Shown here in pieces: positions 35,548 through 44,126 of a DNA stretch of 64,000 nt; positions within the stretch are counted from its first letter, which is position 1; every line of letters begins with the position of its first letter. Below the pieces are notes generated by a model. That model ran no database searches. It was not told the DNA's origin and worked only from the letters and a program-made list of their open reading frames with translations. The position numbers and the translations under genes are program-made. Origin of the DNA: Rhizobium chutanense (GTDB taxonomy: Bacteria; Pseudomonadota; Alphaproteobacteria; Rhizobiales; Rhizobiaceae); the NCBI RefSeq assembly GCF_002531935.1, contig NZ_NWSV01000023.1, positions 1-64,000 of the forward strand. The letters run 5' to 3'.

Positions 35548-35625
35548 TTTGCAGGATTTTTGCTGTCAGCCGCTTCCTGGCGCTTGAATGGTGAAAATTG
35601 TCGACGACAACCTGAGGGTAGAGAA

Positions 35626-36162
35626 ATGGCGCGAGTTAGATACGTTCCGAATTCGGAATTGGCAGAAACGCAAGCGGCACTCAATGGGCGCCTGCTCGAG
35701 GAAAGAAAGGTGCCGACAGGAAACATTTTTCTAGCACTGGCGAACGCGCCGGCAATTTTGAATGACTTCTTGACTTATGCCAACGCTGTTCGCGCCGCCG
35801 ACATCAGTCCGAAGCTGAGAGAGATGGCGATCCTGACCGTGGGGTACTGCACCAACTCGGAATATGAGATCGTTCATCACCATTCGCACGGTCTGAAGGC
35901 GGGGCTCACGGAGGAGCAGTTCCAAGCCATTCGTCATTTCGAGACCTCCGACCTTTTTACGGAAGAGGAAAAGGCGGTCATGGCATTCGCGAAGGACTCC
36001 ACTCTAAATGTCGATGTCTCCGACAAGGTTTGGAACGAGGTCGCCACATTCCTTTCCGAGAAGCAGTTGGTCGAATTGGCGATCAACGTTGCGTGGTACA
36101 ATTCCGGCGTGCGGTTGATGGGTGCATTGAAAATCGATCTTGAGGACTCATACAGGAAGTAG
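35626..36162 (+). CDS. Carboxymuconolactone decarboxylase (CMD/AhpD-like) family protein
   Basis: From the ATG at 35626 (MARVRYVPNSELAETQAALN) the protein has 178 residues. It is all-helical with the CMD core (SPKLREMAILTVGYCTNSEYEIVHHHSHGLKAG). The usual CxxC peroxidase pair is reduced to a single cysteine (YCTNSEYE), so a peroxiredoxin-like role is unlikely. Members of this branch cluster with aromatic degradation genes. Operator O2 precedes it and the LacI gene converges from the right. Confidence 0.88.
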   Translation: MARVRYVPNSELAETQAALNGRLLEERKVPTGNIFLALANAPAILNDFLTYANAVRAADISPKLREMAILTVGYCTNSEYEIVHHHSHGLKAGLTEEQFQAIRHFETSDLFTEEEKAVMAFAKDSTLNVDVSDKVWNEVATFLSEKQLVELAINVAWYNSGVRLMGALKIDLEDSYRK

Positions 36163-36324
36163 GGCTCTCGGATCGCGACCGCTGCTTCAAGTTGGTCTGG
36201 TTTCTGTGTTGTGCGCCGGTTATTTCGAGCGAATAGCGTCCGTGTTCGAGATCGCGGCGGCGGGTAGGAAGTAGACTTGGGAAAGAGGTGTCGTCGAATG
36301 GCGGACACCTCTTTCTCGTTCCGG

Positions 36325-37338
36325 CTATCGAGGATTGGATGGTGCAGCCGTGCTGCCTCGAATAATCAATTGGGGCGGAGATATGAAGCTGTACGGGGTG
36401 TCCAGGTCGCCCTTATTCTGAAGGTGGTGCAGGAACCAAAGTCCGCACGCGGTCGCGAGCTGCGAAACAGGCAGTTGTACCGTTGTTAATCCCGGACCCC
36501 ACCATCGATATCCGAGCTCGTCTCCAAAGCCGACGACCGAAATATCTCGTGGTACGCTCAAGGCCTGATCCTGTATTTCATCGATAACGCCTGATGTATT
36601 CTGCACGGCGCCAATCACCAGGGCCGTGGGCCGCTCTTTGAGGGACAGCAGTCGTCGTACGGCTTCCCTGCCGAACTCTGGCGACGAGGGGGCTCCGAGT
36701 TCTTCGTGGATGTCAACCTGATGAGAAGAGGTTTTGACCGCTTCTCGGAATCCTTGAACGCGAGCTGCGCCTGTCGGCAAGGCTTCCGTACCGCCGATGT
36801 AAGCGATCCGTCGGTGGCCTTCACTCAAGATGTGTAGTGTGCTTTCGTAAAGCGCGCGCCTGTCATCGATGCCGAACCATTGCTCGCCAAGCAGCTGTTG
36901 CTTACGCAGCAGTTGAATATGAGGGGTCATCTTCAAAAACCGAGCGGAGTCGGGATGAGGTTTCGCGCTCGGGACCAAGATTATCCCGGCTACGTTTACA
37001 CTCGTCAGCTCCTTGATGTGGCGGAGCTCAAGCATGCGATCGTCATCCGTTTCGCAAAGCGTCAGCTGGTAGTTCGCCGAGAGAAGGCAGCGGGAGAGGG
37101 CGTGAGCGATGGTTGAATAAAAGCTGTTCCGAATATCCGGTACGATCAGGCCAACCAAATTGCTTTCAACCCCGCGCATCATACGGGCGGCCTGATTGGC
37201 GACGTACCCCACTTGGGTTGCCGCTTCGTTCACTTTCCGCTTCATTTCAGCGCTGATGCGCCGATCATCGGCAAGAGCGCGTCCCACGGTCGATGGTGAA
37301 ACTTGCAGTATTGCTGCGATGTCTTTGATTGTTACCAT
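36325..37338 (-). CDS. LacI-family transcriptional repressor of the catabolic regulon
   Basis: The 337-residue protein has the LacI helix-turn-helix at its N-terminus (TIKDIAAILQVSPSTVGRAL), the hinge helix (NQAARMMRG) and a periplasmic-binding-like sensor domain (NLVGLIVPDIRNSFYSTIAH). It lies in the middle of the gene set marked by the GCTAACGTTAGC operators and is the only LacI protein in the window, so it is the obvious regulator. A related site before its own start suggests autoregulation. The inducer is unknown. Confidence 0.93.
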   Translation of the reverse strand: MVTIKDIAAILQVSPSTVGRALADDRRISAEMKRKVNEAATQVGYVANQAARMMRGVESNLVGLIVPDIRNSFYSTIAHALSRCLLSANYQLTLCETDDDRMLELRHIKELTSVNVAGIILVPSAKPHPDSARFLKMTPHIQLLRKQQLLGEQWFGIDDRRALYESTLHILSEGHRRIAYIGGTEALPTGAARVQGFREAVKTSSHQVDIHEELGAPSSPEFGREAVRRLLSLKERPTALVIGAVQNTSGVIDEIQDQALSVPRDISVVGFGDELGYRWWGPGLTTVQLPVSQLATACGLWFLHHLQNKGDLDTPYSFISPPQLIIRGSTAAPSNPR

Positions 37339-37366
37339 AGTTGCCTAGCCCGAACCATTTCATACG

Positions 37367-37378
37367 GCCAACGATAGC
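37367..37378. promoter_or_regulatory. Weak operator before the lacI-type gene
   Basis: GCCAACGATAGC differs from GCTAACGTTAGC at two positions and lies about 30 bp upstream of the repressor start codon. A weaker site would suit mild autoregulation. Confidence 0.5.
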
Positions 37379-37642
37379 ATTGACTTGGCAGTTGTCAAAG
37401 CGCTGAATTACACGCAGCATCCCGAAATGTAGCAGTGAGGCTGACCGAGTTCCGCTCCGGATTTCCAGCCATTGGTCAAGACCCGCTTTTCAAAAAAGCC
37501 GGTGACATCAGTTGGATACTTCTGAAATGGATATGTTCCTTCGCAGCGCAAAGCCAGTGAAGCAGTCGGTTGGCCGCCGGCGTGCGGCGGGAACAAATAG
37601 TTTGAATGTCCTTGACATTAAACCATCATTGTGAAACGTTAT
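37379..37642. other. Promoter region of the ABC transporter operon
   Basis: 264 bp without a gene between the repressor and the transport operon. TTGACA at 37612-37617 may serve as the -35 element for rightward transcription into the leader ORF and livH. Confidence 0.45.
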
Positions 37643-37654
37643 GCGAACGTTAGC
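37643..37654. promoter_or_regulatory. LacI-type operator O3 (before the ABC transporter operon)
   Basis: GCGAACGTTAGC has one change from the perfect palindrome and is identical to the site before the hydroxyacid dehydrogenase gene. It lies 22 bp upstream of the leader ORF start. Confidence 0.75.
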
Positions 37655-37675
37655 GCAATGGAGGAGGCATAGCGT

Positions 37676-37738
37676 ATGGGTGTCGTATTCGTATCGGTGT
37701 CGGTCATCGTGTCCACCGAAAGACGCAAAATCCGATGA
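37676..37738 (+). CDS. Short Val/Ser-rich leader ORF coupled to livH
   Basis: MGVVFVSVSVIVSTERRKIR, 20 residues, starts at the ATG at 37676 behind a strong GGAGGAGG ribosome site. It ends in TGA overlapping the livH ATG (ATGA). livH itself has no good ribosome site, so it is likely translated by coupling. Six of the first twelve residues are valine. It may be a leader peptide; function unproven. Confidence 0.55.
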   Translation: MGVVFVSVSVIVSTERRKIR

Positions 37739-38580
37739 CCGCCACTCTTTTCTTGCAGTCCGCGGTAGGCGGTATTTTGCTCGGGGGAATTTACGGCCTG
37801 CTGGCGATGGGGCTCAGCCTTAGCTGGGGTCTGCTGAAGCTCGTAAATCTCAGCCATTTTGCTCTGGCCTTTCTGGGTGCCTATCTAACCTATGAACTCG
37901 GAACGGTGCACGGTGTGCCGGCATATCTCAGTGCGCTGTTGATAGCTCCGCTGTTCTTCCTGTTCGGTGTTGCCCTTCATAGCGTGTTTGTCCGTTTCAG
38001 GGTGAAGGAGTTCGCCTCGCTACTGGTTACCTTCGGTGTCACGATCCTGATCGAGTCGCTCATTCAGTGGATCTGGTCGGCGGACTTCCTCCGCTACGAA
38101 ACGCCCTATGCACAGACCACTTTTCGCATCGGTTCGATCTTCGTCCCCGTGTTGGATTTGTCGGCGTTCGTCTGCGCCGTGCTGCTGGCGGGAGCCGCTT
38201 GGATCGCGTTGAACAAAACCATGCTCGGCAAAGCACTGCGTGCCGCCGCCCATGACCCCTCCGTCGCGTCCGCTTTCGGCATCAATTCTACGCGCGTGTC
38301 ATACATCCTGGCAGGCCTTTGCTCGGCTATTGCCGGTATCGCGGGAGTATTCATTGCCTTGATCGGGACATTGGCGCCCTCACAGATCGAGTCCTGGATC
38401 GGCGTTGTCTTTGCTGTCGCTATTATCGGAGGATTGGGTCGCCCTGCCGGTGCATTGGCAGCCGGGATGCTGATCGGTCTGGCCGAAAGCCTCACGATGA
38501 CCGTGGTGAATCCTGCTTGGGCGCCGCTCGTGGCATTCAGCGTGCTGATTGTTATCCTCCTGCGCAAACCGGTGATATGA
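37735..38580 (+). CDS. livH: Branched-chain-type ABC transporter permease (LivH-like)
   Basis: The 281-residue protein has eight or so membrane helices and the LivH pattern (GGILLGGIYGLLAMGLSLSWGLLKLVNLSHFALAFLGAYLTYEL; GRPAGALAAGMLIGLAESLT). It forms the permease dimer with the LivM half of the next gene. Start and stop both overlap neighbours (ATGA). This transporter type carries branched-chain amino acids but also aromatic acids and other carboxylates, which fits this cluster. Confidence 0.92.
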   Translation: MTATLFLQSAVGGILLGGIYGLLAMGLSLSWGLLKLVNLSHFALAFLGAYLTYELGTVHGVPAYLSALLIAPLFFLFGVALHSVFVRFRVKEFASLLVTFGVTILIESLIQWIWSADFLRYETPYAQTTFRIGSIFVPVLDLSAFVCAVLLAGAAWIALNKTMLGKALRAAAHDPSVASAFGINSTRVSYILAGLCSAIAGIAGVFIALIGTLAPSQIESWIGVVFAVAIIGGLGRPAGALAAGMLIGLAESLTMTVVNPAWAPLVAFSVLIVILLRKPVI

Positions 38581-40325
38581 CCATGAAAAAGCTTCTCATC
38601 ACGGCGCCGGTATTGGCGGTTTTGGCCTCGCTGCCTTATCTTGGATTGGCTGACTATTACCTTTCCTATCTGTATATCATCTTCTTCTGGGTCGTCCTGG
38701 CAACGAGCTGGGGTATCCTCAGTGGTTACACAGGTTATTGGAGCTTCGGACACGCCGCATTTTTCGGAATTGGCGTGTATACGACGGCCACTCTTGCTAC
38801 CGGCTTTTCCTGGCCGTTCATCGCCACGATACCGGCTGCCGCACTTATCGCTGCGGTCGTTGCGGTTCTCGTCGGCCTGGTGGTCTTTCGCTCCAGATCC
38901 CTGCGCGGAGAGTTCTTTGCTCTGCTGACGCTGTCGGTGACATTCGTTGTGGCGGCGATCGTTTCCAACACCGCGCTGGATTCAGGGACAGGAGTTTTCC
39001 TTTCGGGCATCGAGATTCCGATGATCGGGGTTACGGCGTCGGGCTCTCTATACCTGTTTGGGCTCATCGCGGCCTTGATCGCATTGGCGACGTCATACCT
39101 CATCTTTCACAGCAAATTTGGTCAGGGGCTGCTCGCAATCCACGACGATGAGGACGTTGCTGAAGTGAAGGGCGTGCCAACGTTCCGCTACAAGCTGTTC
39201 TCCTTCGCGGCGTCATCCGCGCTCGCAGGTGGAATGGGCGCGATCCACGCCGTCTATGTCGGCTACGTTACTGTCGGCGAGACTTTTGCGGTAACCGTCC
39301 CGCTGTATGTGGTGCTCATGAGCATTCTGGGCGGTGCTCGCCACTGGGCAGGCCCTGCGATCGGCGCGGCTATCATCACCGTGCTTCAAAGTGCCATCGT
39401 CAGCGGTGCTCATGCGGAATTCGGCCGTGCCGGCGTGGCTCTCGCGCTGATTATCGTGATCCTCGTGCTGCCGTCCGGTATCGTCCCGAGCATTATCCGC
39501 AGGTTTGCCGACAAGCGTAGTGGGCTGGGAGGCAGTGACAGGATCACGCAAGTAGCCGCCCACCTCTCGCCAACCACCAATGGAAGTTCGAGCCCTGTCC
39601 TTTTGAAGTGCGAAGACGTCACCAAATCATTCGGCGGTCTTCGCGCCCTGAACGGGGTAACACTGGATGTCCAGAGGGGAGAAATTCTTGCCCTGGTGGG
39701 GCCGAATGGTTCCGGCAAGTCCACGCTGATCAACATGATCAGCGGCCACTACGCCATAACTTCCGGTCGGATTACCCTTGAAGGAGAACAGATCTCCGGC
39801 AAATCGCCTCATCAGATCGCTCAGAGCGGCATTGCGCGTACGTATCAGATCCCGCGTCTGTTCAACAATCTCACAGTCCTTGAGAATGTGCGAATCTGTG
39901 CGGAGTTCGGTAGTGTGAGTGGCATGGGCGTGGCTGGCGCCGATGAGGTTGCCAAGGCCGCTCTCCTCTACACCGGACTGGCGGAAAAGGCCAATGTGCT
40001 TCCCGAGGCCCTGAATCTCCACGACAGGAAGTTTGTCGAGTTCGCAAGAGCACTCGCCGCCAAACCTCGTCTCCTGTTACTCGACGAGGTGCTCTGCGGC
40101 CTGAATCCGGCCGAGATCGACCACGCTGTTGAAATGATCAAGCGGATTAAGGCCGGTGGTACGACGATCATCTTCGTTGAGCACCTCATGAGAGCCGTCG
40201 TCGCACTTGCGGACCGTGTTGCCGTGCTGGATCAGGGCAAGGTTCTTGCCCTCGGACAGCCGACCGAAACGATGCGAGATCCGGCAGTCATCAGTGTATA
40301 TCTGGGAGGTGGTCATGCTGCTTGA
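38577..40325 (+). CDS. Fused ABC permease/ATPase (LivM-LivG fusion)
   Basis: From the ATG at 38577, overlapping the livH stop, the protein has 582 residues. Residues 1 to about 310 form a LivM-type permease (SGYTGYWSFGHAAFFGIGVYTTA). A linker leads into a LivG-type ATPase from about residue 340. Walker A is GPNGSGKST and Walker B LLLLDEVLCGLNP. The ABC signature, usually LSxGQ, reads LNLHDRK, a departure seen in some LivG-like subunits. Fusion fixes permease and ATPase one to one; LivF follows. Confidence 0.9.
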   Translation: MTMKKLLITAPVLAVLASLPYLGLADYYLSYLYIIFFWVVLATSWGILSGYTGYWSFGHAAFFGIGVYTTATLATGFSWPFIATIPAAALIAAVVAVLVGLVVFRSRSLRGEFFALLTLSVTFVVAAIVSNTALDSGTGVFLSGIEIPMIGVTASGSLYLFGLIAALIALATSYLIFHSKFGQGLLAIHDDEDVAEVKGVPTFRYKLFSFAASSALAGGMGAIHAVYVGYVTVGETFAVTVPLYVVLMSILGGARHWAGPAIGAAIITVLQSAIVSGAHAEFGRAGVALALIIVILVLPSGIVPSIIRRFADKRSGLGGSDRITQVAAHLSPTTNGSSSPVLLKCEDVTKSFGGLRALNGVTLDVQRGEILALVGPNGSGKSTLINMISGHYAITSGRITLEGEQISGKSPHQIAQSGIARTYQIPRLFNNLTVLENVRICAEFGSVSGMGVAGADEVAKAALLYTGLAEKANVLPEALNLHDRKFVEFARALAAKPRLLLLDEVLCGLNPAEIDHAVEMIKRIKAGGTTIIFVEHLMRAVVALADRVAVLDQGKVLALGQPTETMRDPAVISVYLGGGHAA

Positions 40326-41022
40326 GGTCGCAAATGTCGAAGTCGGTTACGGCGACGCCACCGCTCTCTGGGATGTTTCTGTGAGCGTAAAGCAGGGCGA
40401 GATCGTTTCCGTCGTCGGTCCGAACGGCGCAGGGAAGAGCACGCTGGTAAATGCCATCGCCGGAATCTTGCGCCCGCGCAAAGGGAAGATTGTTATAGAG
40501 GGGAACGATGTTTCGAAGGTGCCAAGTCATCGAGTGTGCGACTACGGCATCGCCATCGTCCCGGAAGGTCGTCGTCTTTTCACGGAAATGACCGTTTTAG
40601 ACAACCTCCTGCTCGGCGCATACCGATCCGCAGCCCGCGCCGATCGAGATGCCACTCTTGCGGAAGTCTTCAAGTTGTTTCCGGTGTTGAAAGATCGCCA
40701 GGATTCCCTGGCGGGCTCATTGTCGGGAGGACAGCAGCAGATGGTTGCCATCGGTCGCGGCCTCATGGCGAAGCCACGCATTCTCCTCATGGATGAACCA
40801 TCGCTAGGCCTGTCTCCGCTGATTGTCGGGGACATGTTCAAAATCATCCAGATGATCAATGAGCGGGGAGTGGCCGTGCTGCTCGTCGAGCAGAACGTAA
40901 ACAAGGCCCTTGAGATCGCGCATCAAGCCTATGTGTTTGAACAGGGTCGCGTGACTGCGTCCGGGCTGCCTCAAGTTCTCATCAATGATCCAAGCATCAG
41001 GGAGGCGTATCTTGGTATCTGA
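40315..41022 (+). CDS. livF: ABC transporter ATP-binding protein (LivF-like)
   Basis: The ATG at 40315 lies inside the end of the fusion gene and gives 235 residues. Walker A (GPNGAGKST), signature LSGGQQQMVAIGRGL and Walker B (ILLMDEPSLGLSP) are all intact, in contrast to the degenerate signature in the fused ATPase. It supplies the second nucleotide-binding domain of the importer. Confidence 0.93.
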   Translation: MLLEVANVEVGYGDATALWDVSVSVKQGEIVSVVGPNGAGKSTLVNAIAGILRPRKGKIVIEGNDVSKVPSHRVCDYGIAIVPEGRRLFTEMTVLDNLLLGAYRSAARADRDATLAEVFKLFPVLKDRQDSLAGSLSGGQQQMVAIGRGLMAKPRILLMDEPSLGLSPLIVGDMFKIIQMINERGVAVLLVEQNVNKALEIAHQAYVFEQGRVTASGLPQVLINDPSIREAYLGI

Positions 41023-41605
41023 AAATTCGAGCGGGAGAGTTCCCGTCCATCTTCGGCGCGTCGTGACGGAACACTGCAGTCAGGGTGCTGCCAGGTTCGC
41101 CGAGGACGGCGCCGTTCCCCGCACGGACATATTCAGGACGGTCCCCGGATTGGTGTCGCGGATGATCTGGTCGACTTCGACGTCCACGGCCATTCCATTC
41201 AACGGAACCGATCCGACCCCGCTGCTCACAAGCTTCGTTCCGGAGCCCGCCGAAACGCGCTTTCTAGTGCTAACGTTCCCACCAGATGCTGTTTTTATGG
41301 CTCCGGATTTTGATGGTCCGGCCGCTCTCGCGGAGAATCTGGCGGTCAGTCCAGGTTTGGCCGAACGCTTCGAGCCGGATGGCAAACATCAAACGCCCAC
41401 CGTCGATTATGGAATTGTTCTCGACGGCGAGATCTGGATGGAACTCGACGGTGGCAATGAGACCCGTTTGTGCCAGTTCGACGCCTTCGTCCAGAACGGA
41501 ACGCGTCACGCCTGGCGAAACAAAAGCGACAAACCGGCAACCATCGCCGTGGTGCTGGTTGGCGCACGGACCCCCGATCTGACGGATTATGATGACGGCC
41601 TGTGA
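41012..41605 (+). CDS. Cupin-domain protein
   Basis: I take the TTG at 41012, 6 bp after GGAGG and overlapping the livF stop; the product has 197 residues. The C-terminal part is a cupin barrel (DYGIVLDGEIWMELDGGNETRLCQFDAFVQNGTRHAWRN) with conserved-type His and Glu positions in the second motif, while the first motif lacks the usual HxH. It is probably a small-molecule binding or isomerising enzyme of the pathway. Confidence 0.75.
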   Translation: MVSENSSGRVPVHLRRVVTEHCSQGAARFAEDGAVPRTDIFRTVPGLVSRMIWSTSTSTAIPFNGTDPTPLLTSFVPEPAETRFLVLTFPPDAVFMAPDFDGPAALAENLAVSPGLAERFEPDGKHQTPTVDYGIVLDGEIWMELDGGNETRLCQFDAFVQNGTRHAWRNKSDKPATIAVVLVGARTPDLTDYDDGL

Positions 41606-41650
41606 GGCCTGATAATCCAATTTCAATCTGACCTTGTGGACCAACTGAAC

Positions 41651-42967
41651 ATGACCAACACCGAAATCCGAAAAGTGCAGGGCCGTCGCGTCTGGGATTC
41701 CCGTGGCAGGCCCACCGTTGAGGTAGAGATCGAGCTGGCCTCCGGTGCGACCGGCCGGGCCATTGCACCCGCTGGTGCATCGACCGGCACTGGCGAGGCG
41801 CTCGACCTTCGTGACGGCGGCAGCGCCTTTGCCGGCTTGGGGATCAACAAGGCCCTGACTGCCGTCAACGGAGAAATCGCCAAGTTGCTGGTTGGCCGGA
41901 ATGCCAATGATCAAGCCGAGCTGGACCACGCCATCATCGAGCTGGACGGCACTCCGAACCGGAGCAGACTGGGTGGAAATGCATCGGTGGCAACATCGAT
42001 GGCGTTGCTTCACGCCGCAGCGGCTGCGGCCGACCAACCGATCTGGCGGTATCTCGCGGGCTCCGACAAGGGGATTACGATGCCACTGCCGGAAATCCAG
42101 ATTTTTGGAGGTGGAGCGCATGCAGCACGCCGGGTAGACGTCCAAGATTTCATGATCATGTGCCCTGCTGCCTCGACTTTCGCGGAGGCTTTGGAGTGGA
42201 CCGCTGAAGTCTACCGCGCGGCAGGCGACATTATGAAACGTGCCGGAAAGCTCCAGGGCGTGGCGGACGAGGGAGGCTATTGGCCTGCCTTCACCAGCAA
42301 TGAAGAAGCTCTCGATGCCTTGGTGCGTTCGATCGAGGCCGCCGGTCTGAAGCCAGGCGGTGAAGTCGTCATATCGCTCGACATTGCGGCCTCCGAATTC
42401 GGTCGTGAGGGTAAGTATTCGCTGGCGTTGGAAGATCGGCAGCTCGATACGGCCGAGATGATCGACATGCTTGGCGGCTGGTTGAAGGCCTATCCAATCG
42501 TCTCTATCGAGGATCCGCTCGCTGAGGACGATCCGGATGGATTCAAGGCGTTTACCGCTCGCTACGGCTCCAAATGCCAAATCATCGGCGACGACTTCTT
42601 CGTGACGAACGCGGCGCGGGTAACCGAAGCGATCAAGGATAAAAGCGCCAATGCGGTTTTGATCAAGCCGAACCAAGCGGGCACGATCACAGAGACGTTC
42701 GATGCGCTCTCCGTTGCCAAGAAAGCGGGCTTTCGGACAATTGTTTCGGCCAGATCCGGTGAGACGGAAGATGTGACGATCGCCCATCTGTCGGTCGGCT
42801 GGGATGCCAGGCAGCTGAAAGTCGGATCGTTCTCACGCTCCGAGCGGATGGCCAAGTGGAACGAGGTTCTCCGTATCGAGGAGGCCCTTGGAAAAGAGGC
42901 TTCGTTCGCTGGCTGGTCGGCGCTAGACTTGGCTGAAAAGCCAGCCGCGGTTGCTGCCGTAGGTTAG
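41651..42967 (+). CDS. Enolase (phosphopyruvate hydratase), plasmid-borne copy
   Basis: Enolase interconverts 2-phosphoglycerate and PEP. The ATG at 41651 gives 438 residues (a GTG at 41636 adds five). Family signatures are present: WDSRGRPTVEVEIELASG, the mobile loop APAGASTGTGEAL, metal ligands in ISLDIAAS and SIEDPLAEDDPDGF, LIKPNQAGTITET with the catalytic Lys, and SARSGETEDVTIAHLSVG. Several normally fixed residues differ (HRSGETED is ARSGETED; NQIGT is NQAGT), so a divergent substrate is possible. It lies in the presumed livH operon. Confidence 0.88.
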   Translation: MTNTEIRKVQGRRVWDSRGRPTVEVEIELASGATGRAIAPAGASTGTGEALDLRDGGSAFAGLGINKALTAVNGEIAKLLVGRNANDQAELDHAIIELDGTPNRSRLGGNASVATSMALLHAAAAAADQPIWRYLAGSDKGITMPLPEIQIFGGGAHAARRVDVQDFMIMCPAASTFAEALEWTAEVYRAAGDIMKRAGKLQGVADEGGYWPAFTSNEEALDALVRSIEAAGLKPGGEVVISLDIAASEFGREGKYSLALEDRQLDTAEMIDMLGGWLKAYPIVSIEDPLAEDDPDGFKAFTARYGSKCQIIGDDFFVTNAARVTEAIKDKSANAVLIKPNQAGTITETFDALSVAKKAGFRTIVSARSGETEDVTIAHLSVGWDARQLKVGSFSRSERMAKWNEVLRIEEALGKEASFAGWSALDLAEKPAAVAAVG

Positions 42968-43008
42968 ATTTTGGTGGGCCGGTTGCGGGTCTCGCTCAAT
43001 AACAGGCG

Positions 43009-43045
43009 TTGACAAAAGCGCTGGCCCTTTTATGCTAACGTTAGC
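43009..43045 (+). promoter_or_regulatory. Promoter and LacI-type operator O4 (before the extradiol dioxygenase)
   Basis: TTGACA at 43009-43014, a 16-bp spacer and TATGCT at 43031-43036 form a good promoter. The operator GCTAACGTTAGC (43034-43045) overlaps the -10 hexamer, the clearest repressor-blocked promoter of the set. Confidence 0.85.
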
Positions 43046-43065
43046 AAAAAATAGATGAGGATGAC

Positions 43066-44067
43066 ATGCTTCCGGCTGTTAATTTGAAACCTCCCTTCAA
43101 CATCACGCGCTTCAGCCATGTCGTGCTTGAAGTCAATGATGTGGAGCATAGCCGAGATTTCTACCTCAATGTCGGCGGCCTGATTGAAACAGAATTCGCG
43201 GACGGTGTTTCATACCTTCGCGGATTGTCCGAGGCCTGCCATCACAGTCTCGTGCTCGCACCTGCCGGCGGAAAGCCGACGTGCAGGCGGATCGGTTACC
43301 GGGTGTTTCTGGAGGAGGACCTCGACAAGGCCAAGTTCTTCTTTGATGAGAAGGGGCTCCCGGCGGAATGGGTCGAAGTTCGAAATCAAGGGCGGACCCT
43401 GCTCGTCAGCGACCCGTCGGGCGCTCGCATCGAGCTTTGCTCCAGCATGAGTGTCCATCCCCGTAAGTTCCTCGAGGTGCATGAACATCGTGGCGCCCGA
43501 GCCCAGGGGCTCGATCATTGCCAGATCATGGTCGCCGATCCATTGGGTCTCAGCGCGTTCTACGGCGAACTCGGTTTCCGGACTTCGGAATATATCGCGG
43601 CCGGCGACAATCTCATTGCGAACTTCATGTATCGCAAAGGTGTCTGCCTCGATCTGGCGTTGGTGCCGGGCATCGGCCCGCAATTGCATCATTTTGCTTA
43701 TACGGTTCCCGAAAGCAGCGACATCTTCGCCGTGTGCGATTTTGCCAGCCGTTATGGATATGGCGACAACGTTGAGCGCGGACCCGGACGCCATGGCCCT
43801 TCCGGAGTCCTGTTCGTCTACCTGCGCGATCCCGATGGACACCGGGTGGAGTTCTTCAACAATCACTACACCACGATAGACGCGGAATTGGAGCCCATTC
43901 GTTGGGACGCGGCAGCCCTTAGCACCAATGTCTATTGGGGAATGCCGGCCGTCTCGAAGTGGTTCTTCGAGGCCAGCGAATTTACGGGAGTACCGCTGGA
44001 GCACCCCGAGAAAATGCCGAACCCTATGACGCTGGAACGCTACGCAGAGGGGCTGGCGAAGAGCTGA
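43066..44067 (+). CDS. Extradiol ring-cleavage dioxygenase (VOC family, type I)
   Basis: The 333-residue protein is made of two vicinal-oxygen-chelate modules, as in homoprotocatechuate and catechol 2,3-dioxygenases. The metal triad lies in the second module: H151 (LDHCQIMV), H208 or H209 (QLHHFAYT) and E262 (HRVEFFN). These enzymes open catecholic rings next to the hydroxyl groups with Fe(II) or Mn(II). The operator-controlled promoter and the FAH-family gene upstream support a ring-cleavage pathway; the exact catechol is unknown. Confidence 0.88.
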   Translation: MLPAVNLKPPFNITRFSHVVLEVNDVEHSRDFYLNVGGLIETEFADGVSYLRGLSEACHHSLVLAPAGGKPTCRRIGYRVFLEEDLDKAKFFFDEKGLPAEWVEVRNQGRTLLVSDPSGARIELCSSMSVHPRKFLEVHEHRGARAQGLDHCQIMVADPLGLSAFYGELGFRTSEYIAAGDNLIANFMYRKGVCLDLALVPGIGPQLHHFAYTVPESSDIFAVCDFASRYGYGDNVERGPGRHGPSGVLFVYLRDPDGHRVEFFNNHYTTIDAELEPIRWDAAALSTNVYWGMPAVSKWFFEASEFTGVPLEHPEKMPNPMTLERYAEGLAKS

Positions 44068-44126
44068 GACCTGCCGCCGGCGGCAGAGACTGATGATGAC
44101 ATGCCGGAAGCATCTGGGAGGATGAG

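Noticed and set aside
41269..41280. GCTAACGTTCCC inside the cupin gene, resembling half of the LacI operator
   Set aside because: Only the left half matches and it lies within a coding sequence far from any start codon.
41270..42787. 505-residue open frame opposite the enolase gene
   Set aside because: A shadow of the enolase coding strand in GC-rich DNA; no ribosome site and no family resemblance.
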